Assembly (NCBI GenBank): GCA_025210475.1
Contig: JAOARW010000048.1
Location: 1 to 60,919, forward strand
Direction: 5' to 3'
DNA length: 60,919 nt
Source: Carboxylicivirga sp.
GTDB taxonomy: Bacteria; Bacteroidota; Bacteroidia; Bacteroidales; Marinilabiliaceae
Below are positions 27,734 through 37,502 of the stretch, in pieces. Numbering within the stretch: the stretch's first letter is position 1; each line of letters starts with the position of its first letter. The notes under the pieces are model-generated. The model was not told the DNA's origin and did no database searches. It was given only the letters and a program-made list of their open reading frames with translations. The translations under genes and the position numbers were made by a program.

Positions 27734-28068
27734 TTAGATTAAGCTTGCAACCTTTAAATCAATATGCTCATTAAGCGAATTCTAAATTAGTATTCTTTTA
27801 CAATCGCACTTTGTTTTTATGACTAACGTCAATCATTATTTGCTGAAACTTCAATTTGGCTACACGAATAAAAGATAGATGGGTGTTAAAACTCTAAACA
27901 CCATACTAGAAGCCTTGCCATGCATGAGCTACATGAGACAAATCAGATTCTAATAAGAATCTTAAAATCAAAATGGAATCAAATTTCAAAAGAATATTGA
28001 AACAACAGTTCATTAGTATTCCCACTGTAATCAGAGGCTTTATTAACTACATTATTTGTTAATAAAAA

Positions 28069-28090
28069 AGGCCTCTAATTCAAGAGGCCT
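28069..28090 (-). terminator. Rho-independent terminator of the 28115-29386 lipoprotein gene
   Basis: AGGCCTCT (28069-28076) pairs perfectly with AGAGGCCT (28083-28090). On the minus strand the stem is followed by a run of six T (28063-28068). It lies 25 nt past the lipoprotein stop codon and separates that gene from block A. Confidence 0.85.
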
Positions 28091-28114
28091 CTACAACAAA
28101 ATAAATTCAGATCT

Positions 28115-29386
28115 TTATTTATTACTACCCGGACAATTATCACTCACTACATTAAAGGTGTAATAGTATCCATTATCTCCGCTTACTACACTAAGAAATT
28201 CAACCATAAAACCATTACTCATAACAATTGCTTGCCCTTCTTCTGAGATATCAATTGTTTGAGTAATCTCATCCTTATTTTTAGTTGTTACAATTATTTG
28301 TTCGTCATGACATGGTGCCCAAAATTCGAATACACCAGTTTCAATTGCTCCATCTTCTCCGAGTGCGGGTTCTGAAACTGATTCAAATTTTATATATCCA
28401 CTAACTTTAGGGTAATTTGTTTCAACATTAAAACTAAATTCACCTGTATGATACAAACCTTCTTCTAATTCAGCACTTAATTCTCCGTTACAGTTGGTTG
28501 AGAATGCGACATAACTCAATGCTCCTGAATTTTCAACAACTTCACATTCATCAATACACCAACAATCTGGTAAAACGGCAGTCAAATCATATATTAATTC
28601 TGGAAAAACACCTTCAGGTAAGGCAGGCAGACTTTCAATATAACTTATATCAGTCGCATCCAAACCGCTACCATTAGTTATTTTCCAAAGAATATCCTGC
28701 AGTTTTTCCTTAACCTCATTATAGTCAATTTCAGCTTCAGGATAAGCCATGTAGTGCTCATAATTTACTTTCTTAAATTGTAAAAGGTTTATCAATTCTA
28801 AAACGGCAGATGAAGTAGTAACTCCTAATAATTCATAGCTCGCCGATCCATCGGATCCGTTCATTCCTAAATTCAAACAATATAAGTAAAGTGTTAAAGT
28901 TTTTGTTGAATTTGGTGGAATACAAATATTGACTGGTGCTAACAATATCGCATTTTGATAACCTGCTAGATTAACATCAAAAACAGTCCCTGCCCTAAAC
29001 CATGCTGATCGACATTCTGTTGGATTCTGATTCATGATTTCAAGTACCACACTAACTTGCTGACCTGATCCTTGTGCCATTCCATTAACAACTAAATCAT
29101 CAGATTTTAATCGAGCCTCTTGCCCAATACTTCCAAGTCCTTTAATCACTCCTAAGGTCAAATCTTCATGTAAATCATATGTTTCAGCCTGAAGTTCACC
29201 ACCTGCATTTCCCATACCTGGAATATTTCCAGCTTCACCAATGTCACCATCTTTTTGGCAAGCCTGCAAAATAAAAAGTGATAACGCAATATATAACATA
29301 CCATACAAATATGGTTTTAATCTTCCTTTTATTTGATCCAAATTAGTAGATCGTACCCCTTGATTGGCTCTCACATTTCTTTTCAT
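28115..29386 (-). CDS. Uncharacterised lipoprotein, larger of two paralogues
   Basis: I do not recognise a characterised family. The 423-residue protein has a long basic N-region, one hydrophobic segment and a lipobox ending LQAC, so it should be lipidated and exported. After the Cys comes an acidic GDIGEAGNIPGMGNAGGEL segment, shared almost unchanged with the neighbouring gene. Residues about 95-215 align with the neighbour (FDVNLAGYQNAIL, TLTLYLYCLNLGMNGSDG). Residues beyond about 275 form an extra Cys-containing C-terminal region (CWCIDEC, ending SDNCPGSNK). A start at Met30 (29299) would give a more usual signal peptide, but both paralogues begin MKR, which favours the longer form. It has its own terminator and lies between two glycan blocks. 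Confidence 0.75.
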   Translation of the reverse strand: MKRNVRANQGVRSTNLDQIKGRLKPYLYGMLYIALSLFILQACQKDGDIGEAGNIPGMGNAGGELQAETYDLHEDLTLGVIKGLGSIGQEARLKSDDLVVNGMAQGSGQQVSVVLEIMNQNPTECRSAWFRAGTVFDVNLAGYQNAILLAPVNICIPPNSTKTLTLYLYCLNLGMNGSDGSASYELLGVTTSSAVLELINLLQFKKVNYEHYMAYPEAEIDYNEVKEKLQDILWKITNGSGLDATDISYIESLPALPEGVFPELIYDLTAVLPDCWCIDECEVVENSGALSYVAFSTNCNGELSAELEEGLYHTGEFSFNVETNYPKVSGYIKFESVSEPALGEDGAIETGVFEFWAPCHDEQIIVTTKNKDEITQTIDISEEGQAIVMSNGFMVEFLSVVSGDNGYYYTFNVVSDNCPGSNK

Positions 29387-29590
29387 GATCTCCTATTTAG
29401 TAAATATTAATAAAGACATGAATGTCTTATTTTAATAATTGGAAGTCAAGATTTTTATGATGAATCGAGATAAGGCTTTGATATATGTCACAATTAATTA
29501 TATTTCATACAGATAAATACGAACAGAATCACTATTCGGTCACTTATCATTTTAGATTACACTATATGAAAGTTTTAATCGCAAAAAAAC

Positions 29591-29622
29591 ACCCCACTGT
29601 TTATAAAAATAATCAGTGGGGT
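29591..29622 (-). terminator. Rho-independent terminator of the 29685-30599 lipoprotein gene
   Basis: ACCCCACTG (29591-29599) pairs with CAGTGGGGT (29614-29622) around a 14-nt loop. On the minus strand a run of seven T follows after one G. It lies 63 nt past the stop codon, so the two lipoprotein genes are separate transcription units. Confidence 0.85.
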
Positions 29623-29684
29623 TATGTAATTTAATAAGCAAATAGGGTGATTGCTTATATGGTATCTTTTTTCAATTGTATATT

Positions 29685-30599
29685 TTAATTTGCTATTTCA
29701 ACTCCATACTCATTCCAATCTTCAGGCGGTGTATAACCTTCCTCTTCTAATTCCGAAGGATAAGATCCTTCTGGCATTAATGGAATAGATTCAATAAAAT
29801 CAATTTGCTCCTCTGTTAATTTCCCATCTCTATTAGTCACTGACCAAATTGCTTCTTGTAAAACTTCTGTAATTTTTACATATCGCTGTAAATCACTTCC
29901 TGACATACTTTTTAGTTGACTTACCCCACCTGTTTGTCCATAATAAAACTCCTTATTAATCATTCGCCAACCAAATCGATTTAACATTTGCATCATTAAA
30001 CGTGACTTAGTTACTCCTTTAATTTTATAAGTAACTGATATATCTGAACCTGATTTACCTTCATTTATACAAAATACTTCGATTATTACAGTTCTTGTTG
30101 AATTACCTTGAACCCACAATGGCAACCAACATGCTAATATTCCATTTTGATAATCAGGATGTGATACTTCAAAAACAAGCCCACGTGGCAACCATAAGCA
30201 TCTGCCATAAGGTTTACTGTTTGTAATTGATAATTTGATTTTAATAAATCGACCACCACATCCGTAACTATTATAGTCCCCCCAACGTGTTGATGTAGCT
30301 GATTCAACACTTTGCATATATCCTTTGCCCGGTACAAACTCAGCACGAGCCGTTGAGACTTCACCAACTCCATTAATGCCCTCAATTGCAAAACCTTCAG
30401 GTGCAACAAATGGTTCCTTCACTAACAATTCTCCATCAGCATCCCCCATTCCAGGAATATCACCTGCAGCTTCTATATCATCTTTCTCACATGACGTTAA
30501 TAAAGCAAGACCTGATATGAAAACAAAAAAGAATATTAACTTAAAGCTCCAACTCATTCTTATGATGCTAATTTTATTCCCCAATAAACTTCTTTTCAT
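29685..30599 (-). CDS. Uncharacterised lipoprotein, smaller paralogue
   Basis: This 304-residue protein has a signal peptide with hydrophobic core LIFFFVFISGLALL and lipobox LTSC, then EKDDIEAAGDIPGMGDADGEL, nearly the same as in the 28115-29386 product. The core shared with the paralogue includes VFEVSHPDYQNGIL, a region rich in beta strands, VFCINEGKSGSD, and IDFIESIPLMPEGSYP against ISYIESLPALPEGVFP. It lacks the paralogue's extra C-terminal region. No enzyme motif is seen. The acidic start after the lipid Cys suits surface export in Bacteroidota. I infer a surface protein tied to the polysaccharide by location only. Confidence 0.75.
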   Translation of the reverse strand: MKRSLLGNKISIIRMSWSFKLIFFFVFISGLALLTSCEKDDIEAAGDIPGMGDADGELLVKEPFVAPEGFAIEGINGVGEVSTARAEFVPGKGYMQSVESATSTRWGDYNSYGCGGRFIKIKLSITNSKPYGRCLWLPRGLVFEVSHPDYQNGILACWLPLWVQGNSTRTVIIEVFCINEGKSGSDISVTYKIKGVTKSRLMMQMLNRFGWRMINKEFYYGQTGGVSQLKSMSGSDLQRYVKITEVLQEAIWSVTNRDGKLTEEQIDFIESIPLMPEGSYPSELEEEGYTPPEDWNEYGVEIAN

Positions 30600-30810
30600 T
30601 TTATCTCTTTTTTAGGTTTGAATTTTATTTCTGTATTAACCTGCAAATTGAAGTAATAATTAACAAAAATCAACATTGAGATGATGAAACAGCAATTTTA
30701 ATTGACTAAAATGAGTTTATTTCAGACTAACAAATATTTATTGATACCAATCTTATTGATTATTAACAAACAGGATATCGTGCTAGAAAGTATAATGCAT
30801 AATTTCAACT

Positions 30811-31770
30811 CTAAAAAACTTTAAACAACCAATCTTTTAGAATGCCACTACCAGTGCCACTTAAAAAATAGCGAGGCAGGAAAAGAGAGTTCTCCCCATT
30901 GCCAATTATTTTTTCGTTAGTTGTAAAACTTAAATTCACTCCTAACTCACGGGCTATCTGAATGGTGCCTTCAGAGTAATCGCGCATTGTACCATTGGGA
31001 TAGGCATGGGTTATACAATCTTTATTCACATATTTTAAGGAGGCTTCTAATTCTTTTCTAATAATGGCATCTTTCTGATCCTTATGTAATATAATATGCT
31101 TTGATCCATGAGCGCCAATCGTCACCAACTTATTCTTCGATAAAACAGCTAATTCATCCAAGCATAACAACTGGTCGTTAATATACTTATCTTGCAACTC
31201 CCGCCACTCATTAGCAGGTAACAAATTTCTTATTTGTTCTAACAGGATGTTACTTTCCTGATAAGGTAAATACTTGTATCGCTTAATTAAGTCATCTGCT
31301 AATTTAATTCGAACACTTCGTGAATCGTAATCTGCCAGTTGAACGCCATTAATCAACTGATTACCTTTCGAGTGTATCAATGCCGTACGAATGATAAACG
31401 ACGGCATTCGAAGCCTTTCTTCAATTAAACCTGAAGAAATAAAAACAGTGAAAGGAATCTGGTATTGCTCCATTATTGGCAGTAAAACTTTTAAGTTATT
31501 TCGGTAACCATCATCAAAAGTGAAGTGCACCCAAGGTTTATCTCTTTTAAAACCCTTTTTACTCAATTCCAAAAGTTCATTTATACTGATAAAATCTACT
31601 TTCATTCGTTTCCAAAAGTGAATGATTTCAATAAAATCATCTTTTAACAGATGTAATTGCTCGATATACGGATCCTTGATACTTTCAGCGATACCATGTC
31701 CAAAATAGGTAAAACCACTTCTTTTAAAGCGCAACAGTTGAGCTGCTATTTTTTCCTGGTACCTTTTCAT
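30811..31770 (-). CDS. Polysaccharide deacetylase (NodB-like)
   Basis: This 319-residue protein has WVHFTFDDGYRNNLKVLLP (motif 1, catalytic Asp and metal Asp), TIGAHGSKHIIL (motif 2, His metal ligands) and THAYPNGTMRDYS (motif 3). There is no signal peptide, so it acts inside the cell or on the inner leaflet. It overlaps the flippase gene by four bases (ATGA), the last step of the coupled block B run. It removes N-acetyl or other acyl groups from an unknown glycan, and is one of three such enzymes in block B. Confidence 0.87.
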   Translation of the reverse strand: MKRYQEKIAAQLLRFKRSGFTYFGHGIAESIKDPYIEQLHLLKDDFIEIIHFWKRMKVDFISINELLELSKKGFKRDKPWVHFTFDDGYRNNLKVLLPIMEQYQIPFTVFISSGLIEERLRMPSFIIRTALIHSKGNQLINGVQLADYDSRSVRIKLADDLIKRYKYLPYQESNILLEQIRNLLPANEWRELQDKYINDQLLCLDELAVLSKNKLVTIGAHGSKHIILHKDQKDAIIRKELEASLKYVNKDCITHAYPNGTMRDYSEGTIQIARELGVNLSFTTNEKIIGNGENSLFLPRYFLSGTGSGILKDWLFKVF

Positions 31771-33332
31771 GATTCCTTTCGGTTTTTCTTTCTTATTGTC
31801 AGCAGGTGCAATAAAGGTTCTAACTTCTGATACACCACAGATGTTTTATTGCTTGCCATAATAACCCTTCTCAATTTCTCAAGCTCTTCTGTTGTTAATG
31901 CATGAAAATTAATAAGGTAAAACATATAACTAACACCAAACAACACACTTAAACCAAGCCAATAAATGAACGAATCATCCAGGCGACTGACCAAACCAAA
32001 AACAACAATACCCGAAAATATTAAAAGCAAGTTGGACGACCAGATTCTATAGTCATAAATAAGTTTGCAGTGGCGTTTAAACAGAAGGTACATCAATGTA
32101 TTTTTTACAAACTCACCAATAAAAGTGGCCAATGCAACACCCATTACTCCAAATTGCTTCATTAAGTAAATACCTAATCCCAGGCTTAAGAACACTACAA
32201 TTCTTGAAATCATAACGACTTCCAAACGTTCTTTTAACTGAATCATAAATATTAATGGATAGAAGAAACCGTCAATTATTAACGTGGATAAAACCAAAAC
32301 ACAAACCCAATAGGCATCCATGTATTTTTCTCCAAAAACATAAAAAATAAGCGATTGGCCAAAAAGTAAGAAGTACAATGCCGGAAAGATCATGACTGGA
32401 AGCATCACCTTCACATTAAAATTATAAAAGGCATTCAGTTCATCCTCGCTACTATCTTTCGTAAAACGACCAAAAAAGACAGGCTTTAAAACCGATTCAA
32501 ATTCTTTTAAGGGCATTAATTTATATACAATCTCATATATCTTAACGGCCAATCCGTAAATGCCAATGGCGAAAGGATTTGACATGGCTGCTACAATGTA
32601 CAAATCACTGGTTCGACCAATAATACCAGCTCCCAATTCTGTAAATATGGAATACAACCAGAAACGTTTCATCCGTTGCTTATCACCTTGGCTAATTACT
32701 TTATGCTCGCCATCAGAAACATTTAATCGCTGTGCTCCCAACAATGCGGTTGCAAAGAAAAACAAGGACAAGCCAGCCTCGATTAAAAGAAGCAATTGAA
32801 CAGTGAGCTGCTTTAAAAGAATAAAATAAGCTAGCGTTCGAATGATCACAACTCCAATATTTAGCAGGGCCATTAAACGATGCTGGATTAAGGCACTTAA
32901 AACAATTTCTGTTAAAATCTTTAAAGCATAGCAAAGAACAAAAACCATAAAAACAGTCAGGTATTGATCTGAATCGGGGATATTAAAAAAACTGCTAAAT
33001 GATGCTCGCATCCCCCACAACAATGCTGTTAAAAGAACGATCATTAACAAAGCGGTGACAAAATAGACACTAAAAAGCTTAAATATGGCTTCTTTACTTA
33101 CTTTGCTAACCAACTCCGGAATAAAACGCAAGATCACATGTCGCAAAGGACTGGTAACTAACAACTGATAGAGAGTAAATAAGCCAAACAAAAAAAAGTA
33201 GGTGCCATAAACATCAACTGATAGTTGCCTTAAAACCATTACAGAAGCAATAAAACCAAATGCCTGCACAAGAATTTTGGCAAGGTATACCCATAGTGTA
33301 TTTTCAACCAGTATTTTCTTTTTAGATTCCAT
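31767..33332 (-). CDS. Polysaccharide flippase of the MOP superfamily (Wzx-like)
   Basis: This 521-residue membrane protein has about 12-14 hydrophobic segments, starting LVENTLWVYLAKILVQAFGF, then VMVLRQLSVDVYGTYFFLFG, as in O-unit flippases. The charged C-terminal tail (KLRRVIMASNKTSVVYQKLE onward) is cytosolic. It is coupled to the deacetylase downstream by overlap and lies 19 nt after the GT4 gene upstream. It should move the block B repeat unit across the inner membrane. Confidence 0.87.
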   Translation of the reverse strand: MESKKKILVENTLWVYLAKILVQAFGFIASVMVLRQLSVDVYGTYFFLFGLFTLYQLLVTSPLRHVILRFIPELVSKVSKEAIFKLFSVYFVTALLMIVLLTALLWGMRASFSSFFNIPDSDQYLTVFMVFVLCYALKILTEIVLSALIQHRLMALLNIGVVIIRTLAYFILLKQLTVQLLLLIEAGLSLFFFATALLGAQRLNVSDGEHKVISQGDKQRMKRFWLYSIFTELGAGIIGRTSDLYIVAAMSNPFAIGIYGLAVKIYEIVYKLMPLKEFESVLKPVFFGRFTKDSSEDELNAFYNFNVKVMLPVMIFPALYFLLFGQSLIFYVFGEKYMDAYWVCVLVLSTLIIDGFFYPLIFMIQLKERLEVVMISRIVVFLSLGLGIYLMKQFGVMGVALATFIGEFVKNTLMYLLFKRHCKLIYDYRIWSSNLLLIFSGIVVFGLVSRLDDSFIYWLGLSVLFGVSYMFYLINFHALTTEELEKLRRVIMASNKTSVVYQKLEPLLHLLTIRKKNRKES

Positions 33333-33351
33333 TCCTATTTAATCATTCGTT

Positions 33352-34482
33352 TCAGTTCTGATCAATTAAACGATCATAAATTGTTGCGTATTGTTCCGCT
33401 ATATCTTTCCATTGATAAGTTGCCACCAGCTTATTGTATGCCTTCTCAGCCTTGTCATGCATTTGTTCTTTATTATCGAAGGCATAGGTTAGTTTCTCAG
33501 CTAAATCAGGTACATCTCCACTTTTAAAAAACAATACTTCTCCATCCTCAAACACGTTTTTGTTAGCCTCAATATCACTGACAATCATGGGAGTTTTCAT
33601 CAATCCTACTTCCAAAAGCATGATCGACATAGCTTCGGTCAATGATGGCAAAACAAATAGATCAGCAGCCTGAGCATAAGCCAACAAAGTCGTTTTTTCT
33701 TTGATCAAGCCAAGGTATTCAACATCCAATCCTTCAGCCAGTGAATGTATCTCCTGCCTATATCCAACAACCTGATCCATATTACCGGCTACTTTAATGG
33801 ATCCTTTATAAGCGATTTTCTTCAATGCATCGATTAACAGGTGCAAGCCCTTAATGGGTATAATACGTCCCGCACTAAAAAACAAGAATGGTTGGGTACC
33901 AGTAAGAGGAGCTACCTCATCTTTTAAATCTGCATTCACCCCGTTAGGTATATAGCGTACAGCAACATTGTATTTTTTTGTATAGAAAACACTTAAACTC
34001 TTTGAAACTGTTGTAAAAACATTGGCTGAATAAACAGCTATGCGCTCATTGATTTGAAAAAACAGCTTCACCAACGACGACCACTTGCCCCCGTCCTGCG
34101 GTCGTGCGTGTGAAGTAATAACCAAAGGATACCTTATTCTTAAAAGTGGTGCAATAAAAGCCGCATCGGTATGATTTAAATGTACCAGCTGATACTTCCC
34201 CTTACGACTAAACAAAACAGTTAGAGCTGCTTGAATATAATAAAGCAACACATTCATCTTTTTCCAACGACAACCCTGCAAAATAATTTGTTTGACATCA
34301 CCCAAAGCGTAATTACCATCCGTATGACTCTTTACTGAAAATACAGTAAATCGATAACGAGAGTACAGTTCACGAATCAGACTTTCCCCCACTGTTGCTG
34401 CACCACCAAAGGCCGGTAAACCTTTTAGTCCAATAACAGCCACAGATGGCTTCGAGCTTGTATTTTTATTTGAACTGTTCAA
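33352..34482 (-). CDS. Glycosyltransferase family 4
   Basis: This 376-residue GT-B enzyme starts VAVIGLKGLPAFGGAATVGE, the GT4 form often seen for rhamnosyl- or mannosyl-type enzymes. The donor domain has FFSAGRIIPIKGLHLLID and SLTEAMSIMLLEVGLM with an intact E-x7-E. Its start overlaps the deacetylase gene upstream by 17 nt. It builds part of the block B unit; the donor is not known. Confidence 0.87.
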   Translation of the reverse strand: MNSSNKNTSSKPSVAVIGLKGLPAFGGAATVGESLIRELYSRYRFTVFSVKSHTDGNYALGDVKQIILQGCRWKKMNVLLYYIQAALTVLFSRKGKYQLVHLNHTDAAFIAPLLRIRYPLVITSHARPQDGGKWSSLVKLFFQINERIAVYSANVFTTVSKSLSVFYTKKYNVAVRYIPNGVNADLKDEVAPLTGTQPFLFFSAGRIIPIKGLHLLIDALKKIAYKGSIKVAGNMDQVVGYRQEIHSLAEGLDVEYLGLIKEKTTLLAYAQAADLFVLPSLTEAMSIMLLEVGLMKTPMIVSDIEANKNVFEDGEVLFFKSGDVPDLAEKLTYAFDNKEQMHDKAEKAYNKLVATYQWKDIAEQYATIYDRLIDQN

Positions 34483-35533
34483 AAGTCGAGCGTTTAAATT
34501 TATTCTCTATCATTGGAATGACACCGGCTAATTGCGCCTTTAAAACGGATATACTCGTTAATGCATTGATGCTGATACGCGGTAAACAGGCCAAGTGGTG
34601 CTGATGATGGGCATAAATGTTTCCTAAACCTGTTGTGACGGCTGTTTCAAACTGAAGCTTCTTAACCGCTTGAATCTCTCGTTGACTGACTTCCTTCGGA
34701 CTGCCAAAAGGATAAGCAAAATGTTTCACCTCTTGTCCTGTCGCATTTTCGAGCCTTCGTTTTGATTCTGTTATTTCTTTTAGCATTAGTTCCTTACCAA
34801 GCATTTTTAAGGCCGAATGCGATTGGGTATGTGCACCAATTGTCACCAATGGATGAGTCGCCAGTTGTTTAATTTCTGTCCATGACAATACCTTATCCTC
34901 CGCGTAATCTTTTGAATCTATTGCATCTCTTTTAAAGGTTTGCCACAGGACTGAATCATCAATTTCACCTTCGTTTTTTAAACTTCTAATAAGATTAAAA
35001 GCTTTTTCTTTTTTTATCCTTGTTGAAAGGTCAAATTGCCAACTACCATTTTTTGATTCAATTTTCAATTCCTCTTTTTTAAGTAGCAATTCTTCAAGCA
35101 TGTACCACCAGAGAAAAATCTTTTTATCGGGAAAATTATTGCATATATAAATAGTAAAAGGCACCCTAAATTTCTCAAAAACAGGCAATGCGTATTGTAG
35201 ATTATCGCTATAACCATCATCAAGAGTTATCACAACAAAGCGCCGTTTTGTAGGCTTTTTGATTCGATCTGCCAGCCTATCGATCGAAATAAACTCGTAA
35301 CCGGCCTTGCATAAATAATTCAGAATTTCACTTAAGTGTTCTGGTGTAATTTCCAAACTCTGATGATTATGAATCCGCTGTTTGCCATCGGAAGGCAAAA
35401 CCCTGTGCAACATTAAAACATGACCAATACCACCATAAATAGGTGCCAATAGCCGATTGATCTGCAAAGCACTAAAAACCGGAGCCACAGACTGTGCCAG
35501 ATACTTTTTATAATATGTAGTTAATGCCGCCAT
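34466..35533 (-). CDS. Polysaccharide deacetylase (NodB-like)
   Basis: This 355-residue protein has RFVVITLDDGYSDNLQYALP (motif 1, LDDG form), TIGAHTQSHSAL (motif 2 metal ligands) and KHFAYPFGSPKEVS (motif 3). The N-terminal part includes HVLMLHRVLPSDG, typical of membrane-associated bacterial members. It abuts the next deacetylase gene with no gap, suggesting the two act on related positions of one glycan. Confidence 0.87.
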   Translation of the reverse strand: MAALTTYYKKYLAQSVAPVFSALQINRLLAPIYGGIGHVLMLHRVLPSDGKQRIHNHQSLEITPEHLSEILNYLCKAGYEFISIDRLADRIKKPTKRRFVVITLDDGYSDNLQYALPVFEKFRVPFTIYICNNFPDKKIFLWWYMLEELLLKKEELKIESKNGSWQFDLSTRIKKEKAFNLIRSLKNEGEIDDSVLWQTFKRDAIDSKDYAEDKVLSWTEIKQLATHPLVTIGAHTQSHSALKMLGKELMLKEITESKRRLENATGQEVKHFAYPFGSPKEVSQREIQAVKKLQFETAVTTGLGNIYAHHQHHLACLPRISINALTSISVLKAQLAGVIPMIENKFKRSTFEQFK

Positions 35534-36541
35534 CTAATTTCGCTGATACGTTTTTCCGTTCATTAAACGTAAGAACAAGTACCTTAGATACTCATATTTC
35601 AAACATTGCTTAATTGGTTTTCCACTTTGCTCAATGGTAATTCGGGGCATATGCCTCGGCGTAAGTTCATCCATCATTCCGTTGATTCCGAAACTAACAT
35701 CTGCCACCTGATGCACACGGTTGATTACATTTTTTGAAATCTTCTGATCATTCATGGGGTATGCAAACAGAGCATATGGCAAATTCCAGCGATCTACCAC
35801 CCATCGAATACTTGTCAAACTTTGAGCTATTTGCTGATCATCGTTTAGCTCTTTAAAATTTGGATGATCCATACTATGACCACCAAAATAAAAACCATCA
35901 TCAAGCATCTCCTTTATTTGCACACTCGATAAATAAACCGGCTGTTGCTCTAATAGATCTGTAAAACTAAGCTGAAATACTTCAGCAAGTTGATCAAGAA
36001 CAGTACGATACTCATATTTTATCTGATATAAATCCTCTGTTGTATATGATGGTTCGATGCCAACCATTTTAAAAATTTGCCCCCATTGCTGTTCTACGTC
36101 TTTAATCTTCTCAGCATTGAGCATTCCAATCAGATAATTAACCTTACGCTTGTAATGCAGGTCTTTATTATCAACGAAATCAGGGTTAATAAAAAATATG
36201 GCTTTAATATTATACTTACTTAGAATAGGAACAATGTGCTGATATTGAATAGCCAACCCATCATCAAGGGTGATGAAAACCTTCGGCTGCTTCGAGGATT
36301 TAACAGCTCCCTTCGATTCTATAATTTCTTTGGGTGATATGACTTCATAATGCTTTTGTAAAAACTGTAAGTCAGCTTCCAGCTCTTCTTTAGTACGATA
36401 AACGTTTTTATTGATTTCCGCATCCACATCGAGCCCCATTATACTGTGGTAATTGATTCCAATTACAGGCCTGTTTGCCATTTTTCGTAATAGGGCAAAA
36501 GGTAATATACGCGCGATATGGTAGAGTAATTCTTTAAGCAT
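35534..36541 (-). CDS. Polysaccharide deacetylase (NodB-like), second of a tandem pair
   Basis: This 335-residue protein has VFITLDDGLAIQYQHIVPIL (motif 1), YFGGHSMDHPNF (motif 2) and LFAYPMNDQKIS (motif 3). It is only distantly similar to its neighbour 34466-35533, so this is not a recent duplication. The start overlaps the GT2 gene by 8 nt. It is probably a cytoplasmic-face enzyme, since the N-terminus LYHIARILPFALLRK is amphipathic and not a signal peptide. Confidence 0.85.
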   Translation of the reverse strand: MLKELLYHIARILPFALLRKMANRPVIGINYHSIMGLDVDAEINKNVYRTKEELEADLQFLQKHYEVISPKEIIESKGAVKSSKQPKVFITLDDGLAIQYQHIVPILSKYNIKAIFFINPDFVDNKDLHYKRKVNYLIGMLNAEKIKDVEQQWGQIFKMVGIEPSYTTEDLYQIKYEYRTVLDQLAEVFQLSFTDLLEQQPVYLSSVQIKEMLDDGFYFGGHSMDHPNFKELNDDQQIAQSLTSIRWVVDRWNLPYALFAYPMNDQKISKNVINRVHQVADVSFGINGMMDELTPRHMPRITIEQSGKPIKQCLKYEYLRYLFLRLMNGKTYQRN

Positions 36542-37502
36542 TTACTTTTTTATATTTAACCATCTCGTTTTTGGGTGGATAATAAAAAATGAATGAAAGA
36601 ATATTGATCGTATCCCTGAAAAACTGGTGAAAGGAACGTATTATCATTTGACCAATGCCATGCCACCCATGTGAATAAAAGATACCCGCAATCACCACGA
36701 TAGGATAGAGCAATAAAGATTCATAATGCCCAAGAATCGTAACTACCAAAGCAGCGATTAAAAATAGCATGGTTGGATCACTGCTTATCATGCGTTTTAT
36801 CACATATTTATTACCTAAATGTGTGCGATAGAGAATGGAACGCGGCAATACCAAAGCACCATTTTTAAAATCTTTCCAGATGCGGTATTTGTCCATGTAA
36901 TGAACCGTGTGATGTAAAGCTACAATGTGTTTCCGCCGTAAAAGAAAGGTGCCCTGTTTTGAAAGCCGGAAACCCAGATCCAGATCCTGCCCTTTGGCGA
37001 ATGTATTATTCATCCCGCCAACTTCATTCCATAGCTGCTTCGTAATGGCGAACAGTCCTCCTGTTGTATACTGAAAGGTATCTTTGTCACACGCTATCTT
37101 TTTATAAACCTCACGATGGGTGGCCTTTCCATGCTCATTGTAATACTGGTTTTCCCAATTACCCGAGATAAACGGATGCAATAGTTGATATTGTTTATCA
37201 AAAAAAGCGTCCTGCATATGTGGCAAAACCTGCATATCCCCATCAACAAACACCAGTATCTCTCCCTTTGCAACTTCTGCACCCACATTACGCGCAATGG
37301 CCGCATTATTATCAGCTATTAACTGATAAACTGATACTTCATCCATCTCACAAGCAATATCAACACTACTATCAGTCGAGGCCGAATCCACGTATATTAT
37401 TTCTGTGTTAGTTTGCATTGAACGGCATAGTTTTCCAACACTTTCGAGGGATTGCCTCAAAAATTGTTCTTCATTTTTTCCTATGACAATAAATGAAACC
37501 AT
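36534..37502 (-). CDS. Glycosyltransferase family 2
   Basis: I start this gene at ATG 37502, giving 322 residues beginning MVSFIVIGKNEEQFLRQSLE. That ATG shares its first base with the TGA stop of the upstream GT2 gene, in line with the coupled style of block B. A longer reading from 37622 would add 40 atypical residues inside the upstream gene. The N-terminal GT-A domain has ILVFVDGDMQV (DxD-type). Two or three hydrophobic segments near residues 240-290 and a basic C-terminus (YYPPKNEMVKYKK) suggest membrane attachment. Confidence 0.86.
   Translation of the reverse strand: MVSFIVIGKNEEQFLRQSLESVGKLCRSMQTNTEIIYVDSASTDSSVDIACEMDEVSVYQLIADNNAAIARNVGAEVAKGEILVFVDGDMQVLPHMQDAFFDKQYQLLHPFISGNWENQYYNEHGKATHREVYKKIACDKDTFQYTTGGLFAITKQLWNEVGGMNNTFAKGQDLDLGFRLSKQGTFLLRRKHIVALHHTVHYMDKYRIWKDFKNGALVLPRSILYRTHLGNKYVIKRMISSDPTMLFLIAALVVTILGHYESLLLYPIVVIAGIFYSHGWHGIGQMIIRSFHQFFRDTINILSFIFYYPPKNEMVKYKKVNA

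Larger units (their letters stand above)
27668..28114 (-). other. Intergenic region between lipoprotein gene and block A
   Basis: This 447-nt stretch holds the probable promoter of block A near its left end and the terminator of the lipoprotein gene near its right end, both listed separately. Between them I see only AT-rich sequence with no convincing reading frame or RNA. Confidence 0.5.
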
